Shown piece after piece: positions 43,546 through 50,763 of a stretch of DNA of 64,000 nt. The stretch's first letter is position 1. Each line of letters starts with the position of its first letter. The stretch is taken from the NCBI GenBank assembly GCA_944320305.1, contig CALUGW010000040.1, forward strand, positions 124,001 through 188,000, given 5' to 3'. Origin of the DNA: an uncultured Prevotella sp. (GTDB lineage: Bacteria > Bacteroidota > Bacteroidia > Bacteroidales > Bacteroidaceae). The position numbers were made by a program, and so were the translations under genes. The notes under the pieces are model-generated. The model made no database searches. It was not told where the DNA came from and was given only the letters and a program-made list of their open reading frames with translations.

Positions 43546-44295
43546 TTACGCCCCGCCGGCCCGCAGCGCCGCCTCCGCCCGCTCCAGGTCCTCGGGCGTA
43601 TCGATGCCCACGGTCTCAACGTCCGTCAGCCCCACCTTTATCCTGTAGCCGTTCTGGAGCCAGCGCAGCTGCTCCAGGCTCTCGGCCAGCTCCAGCGCCG
43701 ACGGCGGCAGCTCCGCCACCTCGTCGAGCACCTCCCTGCGGTAGGCATACAGCCCGACGTGCCTCAGGAATGGGAAAGCGGCGGGCCAGCCCGCAGGCTC
43801 CACGCCGCGCACAAAGGGTATCACGCTGCGGCTGAAGTAGAGCGCGAAGCCGTCGTTGTCGACAACGATTTTCGGCGAGTTCGGATTCCTTATCGCCTCC
43901 GCGTCGCCGCCAAAAGGCTTGCCCAGCGTGGCTATCTGCGCCCTGGCGTCGGAAAAGCAGCCGCACACCGCGCGGATCTGCTCCGGGGCGACGAATGGCT
44001 CGTCGCCCTGGATGTTGACCACCACGTCGCAGCGCACCCCCAGCCGCGCCGCCGCCTCGCACACCCTGTCCGTGCCGCTGCGGTGGCTGTCCGACGTCAT
44101 CACGGCTCTGCCCCCAAAGGCGGCCACAGCCTCAAATATCCTCCTGTCGTCAGTGGCCACGAAGACCTCGTCTATAGCCACCGACGCGCGCTCGTAGACC
44201 CACTGAACGACAGGCTTGCCGCCGAGCGGCGCCAGCGGCTTGCCCGGAAAGCGCGACGAGGCGTAGCGCGCCGGTATAATCCCAATGAATTTCAT
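43546..44295 (-). CDS. kdsB: 3-deoxy-manno-octulosonate cytidylyltransferase
   Basis: KdsB activates Kdo with CTP for lipid A-core synthesis. The 249-residue protein starts MKFIGIIPARYASSRFPGKP, with GKPVVQWVYERA, VMTSDSHRSGTDRVCEA, VVNIQGDEPF and HVGLYAYRREVL. The ATG at 44295 fits the family start better than the longer frame from 44316. It heads the kdsB-trmN6-nudC run and is notably GC-rich next to the AT-rich island upstream. Confidence 0.97.
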   Translation of the reverse strand: MKFIGIIPARYASSRFPGKPLAPLGGKPVVQWVYERASVAIDEVFVATDDRRIFEAVAAFGGRAVMTSDSHRSGTDRVCEAAARLGVRCDVVVNIQGDEPFVAPEQIRAVCGCFSDARAQIATLGKPFGGDAEAIRNPNSPKIVVDNDGFALYFSRSVIPFVRGVEPAGWPAAFPFLRHVGLYAYRREVLDEVAELPPSALELAESLEQLRWLQNGYRIKVGLTDVETVGIDTPEDLERAEAALRAGGA

Positions 44296-44398
44296 GTCCA
44301 GACTGTAATTGCCCAAAATACTTATTAAACAACTTTTCTCCGAGGCCCCGGAAAGCGGCGCACTGACGCGCGCCCCGCCGTCGGACTCCTTCGTTTTG

Positions 44399-44406
44399 CA
44401 AAATTA
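44399..44406 (-). promoter_or_regulatory. -7 element upstream of kdsB
   Basis: TAATTTTG on the minus strand fits TAnnTTTG, about 100 bp before the ATG; candidate TTTG sequences are spaced 16 or 24 bp, neither ideal. Confidence 0.4.
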
Positions 44407-45096
44407 CGGAATATCGACGGAACAAACGAACAAATACGGCAATTTTACGCGTCGGGGGCCGAGATTTTCAAGCAGGGCGAGAGAAAATCGCGGAAGCTGG
44501 GCAGAAAGAACGCAACCTAAATTCAACGAGTGTATGTATAGACAAAACACAACGGTACTTCTTCAATGTGGAGATGCTGTTGCCGTTGATTTACTTCTGT
44601 CGAAACAAAACACCTTGAAATTCTCTCATTATTTATATGCGTGAATAACTCCGCTTGTGCAGTGGTTCAGGCAGAAAGCAAATGAATGGAGAAACGGTTT
44701 AGAGATTGCTTCTACAAGACAAGATAAGATAAAGGATTGAAAATGTAGAATACACTCAAAAATCACTTCAAAAACAAATAAAAGCATTAAAAGATAGGGG
44801 ATTATCGGAAAAATCCTCTATTTTTGTAATCGGATTGAGGTAACTCTCGTCCGAAACATATGAGAAAAAGAAGAAGCGGTATGCTTATCTTGTAAGTTGG
44901 AAACGTAGGAAATTTCGGACTTGGTACAAGAGATGGCATAGTGGTTCTCACGCTATAGCGTGGGCTGCTATTATCATATCTGTGCCAAAGGTTTCCTACG
45001 ACCTCCAACTTAGACGTGGTAGCATTGCAGTTCCACGCTCTTGCATTTTATAACCGCCTGTAAAGGGACTGACAGGCATTGAATAAGACATCGTAC
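44407..45096. other. 690-bp intergenic region at the left edge of an AT-rich island
   Basis: No convincing gene on either strand; a 111-codon plus frame (44309-44644) is of random type. A TATTTTTG sequence at 44819-44826 could be a plus-strand -7 element. The base composition falls from GC-rich to AT-rich near 44520. The strong palindrome at 44893-45012 is listed separately. Confidence 0.6.
44893..45012. repeat. 120-bp imperfect palindrome (cruciform-like element)
   Basis: The outer arms TAAGTTGGAAACGTAGGAAA (44893-44912) and the reverse complement of 44992-45012 match with a small bulge. Inside, TTGGTACA...AGAT pairs with ATCTGTGCCAA, and the centre holds the perfect palindrome CACGCTATAGCGTG (44949-44962). 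The whole could fold into one long hairpin. It ends 85 bp before the first gene of the island. Confidence 0.75.
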
Positions 45097-45777
45097 ATGG
45101 AACAACAATTTTGTCAAAGTTGCGGCATACCCCTGACTGATGAGAACAGAGGAATCAATGCCGATGGAAGCCGTAGCGAGGATTATTGCGTCTATTGCTA
45201 CAAAAACGGCAAGTTCACCCAAGAGTTCACAATGAGCCAGATGATAGAGTTCTGCCTGCAATTCTTAGGCCAATGGAACGCGCAGGCTGGATGTAAAATG
45301 ACTCCCATACAAGCGAAGGAACAAATGTTCCAACACTTTCCGCACCTGAAACGGTGGAAAATGAAAGATGAACGGACACTGACGGAAAAAGCAACCCACT
45401 TGCTTGCCCAATGCGAAAACGTAACCGTCGCTTCCATTGACGCCAACGGCTATCCTCGCCCTGTGCAGATGTCCAAGATTGGGGCTAAAGGATTCCATGA
45501 GGTTTGGATGGCGACAAGTGCAAATTCCGTGAAAGTGAATGATTTTAAGGCAAACAGTAAGGCTGGGCTTTGTTACGACCAGTACGGGGATGGCGTTGCC
45601 CTGCGCGGTACGGTAGAAATCGTCACGGATGATGCCATCCGCAAGGATATGTGGCAGAACTGGTTCATTCATCATTTCCCCGGCGGACCGAGCGACCCCA
45701 ATTACGTGCTTCTGCATTTCATTGGCACGGAAGCCACCTTTTGGATAAATGGCGAATTTTCTCACTCCAACATCTGA
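45097..45777 (+). CDS. zinc-ribbon plus pyridoxamine 5'-phosphate oxidase-like protein
   Basis: The 226-residue protein starts with a zinc ribbon (CQSCGIPL and CVYCYKNG, residues 5-35), the putative zinc-ribbon domain common in Bacteroidetes and Firmicutes, then a linker. A flavin-reductase-like split-barrel domain of the PPOX family follows (VTVASIDANGYPRPVQMSKI, VWMATSANSVKVNDFKANSK, GTVEIVTDD). Such proteins bind FMN or a related flavin; the reaction is unknown. The ATG at 45097 is used; a TTG at 45079 is in frame. First gene of the small-gene island. Confidence 0.82.
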   Translation: MEQQFCQSCGIPLTDENRGINADGSRSEDYCVYCYKNGKFTQEFTMSQMIEFCLQFLGQWNAQAGCKMTPIQAKEQMFQHFPHLKRWKMKDERTLTEKATHLLAQCENVTVASIDANGYPRPVQMSKIGAKGFHEVWMATSANSVKVNDFKANSKAGLCYDQYGDGVALRGTVEIVTDDAIRKDMWQNWFIHHFPGGPSDPNYVLLHFIGTEATFWINGEFSHSNI

Positions 45778-45782
45778 TGTTT

Positions 45783-46127
45783 ATGAAAACTATCGTGCCT
45801 GACACTCAAAACATAGCCGCTTGCGGTCTTTATTGTGGGGCCTGCCGTAGGTACCTGGCGGAGAAATGTCCCGGATGCAAGCAAAATGAAAAGGCAACTT
45901 GGTGTAAAATCCGCTTATGTTGCCAAGAAAACAAGTTCAATACTTGTGCTGAATGCTCCCATGATGTCAAGGAATGCAAGTTGTTTTCCAACTGGATAGG
46001 CAAGGTTTTCGCATTCCTGTTTAATTCTGACCGCCCCGCTTGCATTCGCTATATCAAGGAACGAGGTGAACAAGCCTTCGCCGAAGAGATGACCAAACGT
46101 AAATGTCAAACCATTAAAAGAAAATGA
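45783..46127 (+). CDS. cysteine-rich DUF3795 protein
   Basis: The 114-residue protein (MKTIVPDTQNIAACGLYCGA) has the DUF3795 cysteine pattern: CGLYCGAC, CPGCKQNE, CKIRLCC, CAEC and a C-terminal helix (RPACIRYIKERGEQAFAEEM). It probably binds zinc or a metal cluster; role unknown. An ATG at 45777 overlapping the previous stop is an alternative. It overlaps the next gene by 4 bp. Confidence 0.82.
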   Translation: MKTIVPDTQNIAACGLYCGACRRYLAEKCPGCKQNEKATWCKIRLCCQENKFNTCAECSHDVKECKLFSNWIGKVFAFLFNSDRPACIRYIKERGEQAFAEEMTKRKCQTIKRK

Positions 46128-46753
46128 ACATGAAGAACGAGGTATTATATCTGTTGTTAAACAATTATGCCGACCATGAGTCTGTATTCTTGGCATCGGC
46201 TGTTGCTTGTGACGAACGCTGTATAAAAGAGAATCCAAAATACATAAACAAAGTCGTAGCCCCTACATTGGATGCTGTGCGCTCATGCAGTGGTTTCCAT
46301 ACCTTACCCGACTATTCTTTTGAAACGATGCCCGATGATTATGCCGCATTGGTGCTCATTGGAGGTTTTGGTTGGCTCGACGAAAAAGAGGCGGATAAAG
46401 TCGTGCCGATTGTCCGCAGTGCCATAGAGAAAGGGATTATTGTAGGAGCAATCTGCAATGCAGCTTCTTTCCTTGCCAAACACGGTTTCTTAAACGAGAT
46501 AAGACATACGGGAAACGGCTTGGAACAGCTACAATTGTGGGGAGGAGACAACTATACCAATAAGGCGGGTTATGTGAACGGGCAAGCCGTATCCGACAAT
46601 CGTGTCGTAACGGCAAACGGCACTGGTTATTTGGAATTTGCCAAAGAATTATTGTTGCTGCTGGAGAATGATACTCCTGAAAAGATTGATATGTTCTACC
46701 GTTTCAACAAAGTGGGATTGGTGGCAATGATGAAGGAAATGCAACAAAAATAG
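46124..46753 (+). CDS. DJ-1/PfpI-family protein
   Basis: The 209-residue protein has a class I glutamine amidotransferase-like fold of the DJ-1/PfpI family. It shows the N-terminal strand EVLYLLLNNYADHESVFLAS, VLIGGFGWLD, and the nucleophile elbow VGAICNAASFLAKHGFL with the reactive Cys. NYTNKAGYVNG and NRVVTANGTGYLEFAKELL complete the fold. Related proteins act as chaperone/deglycase or as type-1 GATase-like enzymes; the exact activity is unknown. The ATG overlaps the DUF3795 stop (ATGA). Confidence 0.88.
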   Translation: MNMKNEVLYLLLNNYADHESVFLASAVACDERCIKENPKYINKVVAPTLDAVRSCSGFHTLPDYSFETMPDDYAALVLIGGFGWLDEKEADKVVPIVRSAIEKGIIVGAICNAASFLAKHGFLNEIRHTGNGLEQLQLWGGDNYTNKAGYVNGQAVSDNRVVTANGTGYLEFAKELLLLLENDTPEKIDMFYRFNKVGLVAMMKEMQQK

Positions 46754-46757
46754 CAAG

Positions 46758-47063
46758 TATGCTTGCAACTCTGATTTCATCGAATTCGTATGTTCGCAAA
46801 TAGCTGACGCAGGCGACGTGTTTTCGCGCAAGATGTTTGGAGATTTAGTGATTTACGTGGACAAGAAACCTATTTTTGAGGATTTGGGAATGGTCGCCGT
46901 CTGGTGCGGGTATTACGACGGTAATGTGAAGTCGCGACGTGTGATGGATAAATGCAGCTTCCGTTTCCCTCATACAGAAGAAGGCAAGACTTCTCCGCTT
47001 GGTGATGTCCGCACTGAACATTTCATGAGACTGCCAAAAGAGGAATGGCTGAGAAACATCTAA
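46758..47063 (+). pseudogene. chimeric remnant: TfoX N-terminal domain joined to a GNAT acetyltransferase C-terminus
   Basis: The frame from 46758 reads YACNSDFIEFVCSQIADAGD and RKMFGDLVIYVDKKPI, a TfoX N-terminal domain. It passes without break into VWCGYYDGNVKSRRVMDKCS and RTEHFMRLPKEEWLRNI, the C-terminus of a RimJ/RimL-type acetyltransferase. The family start is Met-Ala-Cys, but here the ATG at 46759 is one base out of frame (ATG CTT instead of ATG GCT TGC), consistent with loss of one G. The TfoX C-terminal half and the GNAT N-terminal half are missing. A GTG at 46818 could still start a short product. Confidence 0.72.
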
Positions 47064-47076
47064 GGAAGATTGAACA

Positions 47077-48093
47077 ATGACGAAACAAGAATATCTCAAA
47101 CAAGTCACAATAGGGAATGTGTCCGAATTGTCCGGGCTTATTGAATTGAAAGAATACGACCCGGCATGGGCCGCATTATACGAAGCGGAGAGGCAAAAGA
47201 TAAACAATGCCCTGAGGCGGAACGGAATTATAATAGAGCATGTCGGCTCCACCTCCGTGCCTGGCCTGTGCGCCAAACCAATTATAGACATCCTTCTTCT
47301 CGTTGAAGACTCCTCCGATGAGGACTCGTATGTACCGGAATTGGAGAAAGCCGGATATGCCATGAGGGTAAGGGAGCCGGATTGGTACGGACACAGAATG
47401 CTGAAAGGCACTAATCCTGAAGTCAATCTTCATGTATTTTCCATCGGTTGCGGCGAAGCGCAGCGGATGCTTGATTTCCGAGATTGGTTACGGACACATG
47501 AGGCAGACCGCAACCTCTATGCCGACACAAAGAGATGCCTTGTGCAGAAAAGATGGAAATACCTTCAGGATTATGCCGATGCCAAGTCGGGAGTTGTGCG
47601 TGAAATATTCAAGCATATAGTGCTAACTTACAGAATCTGCCGACTAACAGAGCCTTATATCCCAGAGATGCAAGCACTGTTCCACGACACCATTATTACT
47701 ATCAATTCCAAAGACTACGCCAAAGAGGAAGTAGAAGATTGGGCTTCCTGTGGAAACAGTATTTGGCATTGGAAAGAACTACTTGCAAAGAAAGATTATA
47801 TTGGCGTGCTTGACGGCCACGGCAGGGTTATCGGCTTTTCTTCCATGAATGCAGAAGGCTACCTGCACTCCATGTTTGTTCACAAGGACTGGCAAGGAAA
47901 AGGTGTGGCAACCTTGTTGCTCACGGAAGTGGAGAAAATGGCCCATAGTTATAGCGTACATAAAATAAGCGTTGAAGCGAGCATCACCGCACGGCCTTTC
48001 TTTGAGAAGCGTGGCTATAAGGTAGTGAAGGAACAGAAGGCGAAAGCTTACCGGCTTTATCTGAGAAACTTTGTGATGGAGAAAACTTTATGA
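47077..48093 (+). CDS. GrpB-family nucleotidyltransferase fused to a GNAT acetyltransferase
   Basis: The 338-residue protein combines two normally separate families. Residues about 1-180 are GrpB (LIELKEYDPAWAALYEAERQ, IIEHVGSTSVPGLCAKPIID, NLHVFSIGCGEAQRMLDFRD), a nucleotidyltransferase-like fold. Residues about 188-335 are a GNAT domain (ICRLTEPYIPEMQALFHDTI, acetyl-CoA loop VHKDWQGKGVATLLLTEVEK, FFEKRGYKVVKEQ). The joint VREIFKHIVLTYRICRLTEP suggests that the end of one gene was joined to the start of the next. Both domains look complete, so it may be functional. Substrates unknown. Confidence 0.85.
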   Translation: MTKQEYLKQVTIGNVSELSGLIELKEYDPAWAALYEAERQKINNALRRNGIIIEHVGSTSVPGLCAKPIIDILLLVEDSSDEDSYVPELEKAGYAMRVREPDWYGHRMLKGTNPEVNLHVFSIGCGEAQRMLDFRDWLRTHEADRNLYADTKRCLVQKRWKYLQDYADAKSGVVREIFKHIVLTYRICRLTEPYIPEMQALFHDTIITINSKDYAKEEVEDWASCGNSIWHWKELLAKKDYIGVLDGHGRVIGFSSMNAEGYLHSMFVHKDWQGKGVATLLLTEVEKMAHSYSVHKISVEASITARPFFEKRGYKVVKEQKAKAYRLYLRNFVMEKTL

Positions 48094-48482
48094 ACATAAT
48101 GAAATCCCTCATAATCTGGCTTTGCTTTATCCCTGTGGCAATCCTCAATGGAGGGTTGAGGGAATACGTATTGGCTAAAGCCATCACCGAAGAATGGGCA
48201 TTGCCTATTAGCGGGATTACATTAAGCGTGTGTATTTTCCTGACAACTTGGCTTCTGTTGCCCTTGGTAACAAAAGCCATTACCTCCAAAGATTGCTGGC
48301 TGGTTGGGATATGCTGGGCCGCTCTAACTATTGCTTTTGAATTTATAGCAGGGCTTGCTGACGGCAATACGATGACGGAACTTCTCGCTGCTTACAATCC
48401 ATTTACCGGCAATCTGTGGCTGTTAGTTCTGGCGACTACTTTATTGTCACCAATCGTGACAAAAAACTTCCGCATAGCTTAA
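48090..48482 (+). CDS. small four-helix membrane protein
   Basis: The 130-residue protein has four hydrophobic segments (LIIWLCFIPVAILNGG, LPISGITLSVCIFLTTWLLL, WLVGICWAALTIAFEFIAG, LWLLVLATTLLSPIVT). The motif NGGLREYVLAKAI after helix 1 and FEFIAGLADG recur in uncharacterised membrane proteins. Function unknown. Its ATG overlaps the stop of the GrpB-GNAT gene by 4 bp. Confidence 0.72.
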   Translation: MNIMKSLIIWLCFIPVAILNGGLREYVLAKAITEEWALPISGITLSVCIFLTTWLLLPLVTKAITSKDCWLVGICWAALTIAFEFIAGLADGNTMTELLAAYNPFTGNLWLLVLATTLLSPIVTKNFRIA

Positions 48483-48507
48483 AAATGATTGTATGAAATG
48501 AACATTT

Positions 48508-48936
48508 ATGGAACTCACAGATTGGTTTGAAGGATTTCAGAAAGGCATTGCCCGGCTTTCGCCGGAGCAACGGGCCGCATCCTTTTCTGAATGTAGCAAG
48601 AATTGCGTGAATGGCGGAACGCTTGCCATTTACAGGAAACTCTACGAAGATGCCAAAGGAAATATGGATGTTTTCTTTCAGATGGCGAATGAATTGCCCG
48701 GAGTGAAAGGCGAAGTCTTAGAAAAAGGTCGCGTCTATCAGCTTACCTTCTTGGAATGCACCTGCAATTTGTGCAAGAATGGTTATGTAACTACGCCTTT
48801 ACTCTGTGAATGCTCACGTCAGAGTGTCATTTATTCCATGCAAAGCCTCTGGAAAGAGCTGAAATTTAACATCACGCTCTGCCATTCCATTTTGCAAGGT
48901 AAAAGAGATTGTAAGATAAGAATAGAAGTGATATAG
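48508..48936 (+). CDS. cysteine-rich protein of unknown function
   Basis: The 142-residue protein (MELTDWFEGFQKGIARLSPE) has Cys-containing blocks FSECSKNCVNGG, LECTCNLCKNGYV and LLCECSRQSVIYSM, in a pattern suggesting an intracellular alpha/beta fold, possibly with a metal. No family is recognised with confidence. It is the last gene of the island; the base composition returns to GC-rich around 48945. Confidence 0.65.
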   Translation: MELTDWFEGFQKGIARLSPEQRAASFSECSKNCVNGGTLAIYRKLYEDAKGNMDVFFQMANELPGVKGEVLEKGRVYQLTFLECTCNLCKNGYVTTPLLCECSRQSVIYSMQSLWKELKFNITLCHSILQGKRDCKIRIEVI

Positions 48937-49072
48937 AGCGAGTTATGAACCGGCACGAATCGCGTCGCGAACCGGCCAGCTTCGTGCTGCGGAACGGCCT
49001 GTTTCACAAACGTCCTCACACGCGGTTCCCGGGCGCCGGGGCGGGAATATCAGTTAAAAAAACTAATCTTAT

Positions 49073-49103
49073 TTTGGCGTCCGCGTTTTTTTTAGTACTT
49101 TTG
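49073..49103 (+). promoter_or_regulatory. promoter of the MORN protein gene
   Basis: TTTG (49073-49076), 19-bp spacer, TACTTTTG (49096-49103): a good Bacteroidetes promoter. Start near 49110, about 22 nt before the TTG start codon. Confidence 0.75.
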
Positions 49104-49131
49104 GCAAATCAACCAAAAAAGCAGACACGAC

Positions 49132-50250
49132 TTGAAGCGATTTATATTGTCAATGATAATCACCGCCCTGCCACTGCTGGCTGGCGCCCAGAAGATAACG
49201 CTCGGCACATGCACGACCAAGGACGGAGGCGAGTATAATGGCGAGATGGCCGGCGGGCGCCCCGAGGGCAAGGGCAAGACAACATACAAGAACGGGAACT
49301 GGTATGAGGGTTCCTATGTGAAAGGCAAACGGCAAGGCTATGGCGTCTACACCTTCTCGGACGGGGAGAAATACGAGGGCCAGTGGTTTCAGGACCAGCA
49401 GCACGGCCGCGGCACGTACTACTTCGCCAACAACAACAAGTATGTGGGCCTGTGGTTCAGAGACTACCAGCAGGGTCACGGCGTGATGTACTATTACAAC
49501 GGCGACAAGTATGACGGCGAATGGAAGCAGGATCACCGCAGCGGCAGCGGCGTGTACACCTTTGCCAACGGCGCCTGCTACAGGGGCGAGTGGCTGGACG
49601 ACAAGAAGAACGGCCGCGGGTTCTTCGACTGGGGCGACGGCTCGACCTACGACGGCGAGTGGAAGGACAACCAGAGGTGCGGCCGGGGCACCTTCAGATA
49701 TTCCGACGGCGACGTGTACACCGGCGAGTGGAAGGACGACATACAGAACGGGAGGGGGATATACAGGTTCAGAAACGGCGACGTCTACGAGGGCGACTAT
49801 GCCGACGGCGAGCGCACGGGCACAGGCGTTTTCAGATATGCCAATGGCGACAAATACACGGGCCAGTTCGTCGAAGGCGACAAGGAGGGCCGGGGAACGC
49901 TGGTGTGGAAGAACGGTAACACATACACGGGGCAGTGGAAAGCCGACAAGCCGAACGGCGCCGGACGGCTGACCACAAAGGCGGGCGATGTCTACGAGGG
50001 GCAGTTCAAGGACGGCAAGATTGACGGCGAGGGCATCGTGCGCTACGCCGACGGATGGAAGTTCAAGGGAACCTTCAAGGACGGCAGGCGCAACGGCCCG
50101 GCCATAGAGGAGGACAAGGACGGCAACCGTTTTGAGGGGAGCTACCTGGACGACCTCAAGGACGGCAGGTTCGTGGAAAAAGACCGCAACGGCAACATCA
50201 CGGCCCAGGGGGTGTATGTGCGCGGCCAGAAAACGGCCGGACGCCAATGA
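49132..50250 (+). CDS. secreted MORN-repeat protein
   Basis: The 372-residue protein has a signal peptide (MKRFILSMIITALPLLAGAQ) and then about 13 MORN-type repeats of 22-24 residues, of the form YxGEWKDxxxxGxGxYxxxxGD. MORN repeats form a beta-rich rod that binds lipids or proteins; in bacteria the roles are mostly unknown. I choose the TTG at 49132 as start because the first ATG (49153) would remove the Lys-Arg n-region of the signal peptide. It lies 54 bp before the yhcH-type gene and just after a strong promoter. Confidence 0.85.
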   Translation: MKRFILSMIITALPLLAGAQKITLGTCTTKDGGEYNGEMAGGRPEGKGKTTYKNGNWYEGSYVKGKRQGYGVYTFSDGEKYEGQWFQDQQHGRGTYYFANNNKYVGLWFRDYQQGHGVMYYYNGDKYDGEWKQDHRSGSGVYTFANGACYRGEWLDDKKNGRGFFDWGDGSTYDGEWKDNQRCGRGTFRYSDGDVYTGEWKDDIQNGRGIYRFRNGDVYEGDYADGERTGTGVFRYANGDKYTGQFVEGDKEGRGTLVWKNGNTYTGQWKADKPNGAGRLTTKAGDVYEGQFKDGKIDGEGIVRYADGWKFKGTFKDGRRNGPAIEEDKDGNRFEGSYLDDLKDGRFVEKDRNGNITAQGVYVRGQKTAGRQ

Positions 50251-50304
50251 GACGGCCGGCCTGGTGAGAATGACTGATATGTTAAATTAAAATTTTGTGA
50301 TATT

Positions 50305-50751
50305 ATGATTATTGACACACTTGACAGGCTCGCCCTCTATGCGGGGGTGAACCCTTTGTTCAACGATGTTGTGGAGTTCATCAGGAACAACAACTTGAAT
50401 GAGCTTGCCGCAGGCAAGCACGAGATCAGGGGCGGCGATCTTTATGTGAACATCACGGCGGCCAAAGGCAAGACCTGCGGCGAGGCGGTGCTGGAGACAC
50501 ACAAGAAGATGATTGACATCCAGATTCCGCTGTCGGCTCCCGAGACCTACGGCTACACCCCGTTGTGCAACCTACCTGACGCGCAGTATGACGCGGAAAA
50601 AGACATCACAAAGATTCCGGGGCTGGCAGCCGACAGCTATGTGACGTGCGCACCCGGAATGTTCGCCATATTCTTCCCGCAGGACGGACACGCGCCGTGC
50701 ATATCGGACAAGGCGGAGATCAGGAAGGCCATATTCAAGGTTTTAGCATAA
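50305..50751 (+). CDS. YhcH/YjgK/YiaL-family cupin protein
   Basis: The 148-residue protein matches the DUF386 family (MIIDTLDRLALYAGVNPLFN, ETHKKMIDIQIPLSAPETYG, PGMFAIFFPQDGHAPC), a double-stranded beta-helix. The metal-binding residues (ETHKKMIDIQ and DGHAP) are present. Members such as NanQ/YhcH act on sialic acid anomers; others have unknown sugar substrates. It precedes glgB by 12 bp, with no evident functional tie. Confidence 0.9.
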   Translation: MIIDTLDRLALYAGVNPLFNDVVEFIRNNNLNELAAGKHEIRGGDLYVNITAAKGKTCGEAVLETHKKMIDIQIPLSAPETYGYTPLCNLPDAQYDAEKDITKIPGLAADSYVTCAPGMFAIFFPQDGHAPCISDKAEIRKAIFKVLA

Positions 50752-50763
50752 AGCACCACCACC

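Noticed and set aside
43318..44328. 336-codon plus-strand frame opposite trmN6 and kdsB
   Set aside because: Crosses two certain genes in antisense; Arg/His-rich shadow typical of GC-rich DNA.
44893..45012. Integron attC site
   Set aside because: The arms read TAAGTTGGA inward rather than the RYYYAAC ... GTTRRRY arrangement, and no integrase is present.
49260..50180. CRISPR-like or tandem DNA repeat
   Set aside because: The periodicity is that of coding MORN repeats of 22-24 residues, not identical DNA repeats with spacers.
49150..50247. 365-codon minus-strand frame opposite the MORN gene
   Set aside because: Produced by the repeated codons of the MORN units; repetitive valine/alanine sequence without a family.
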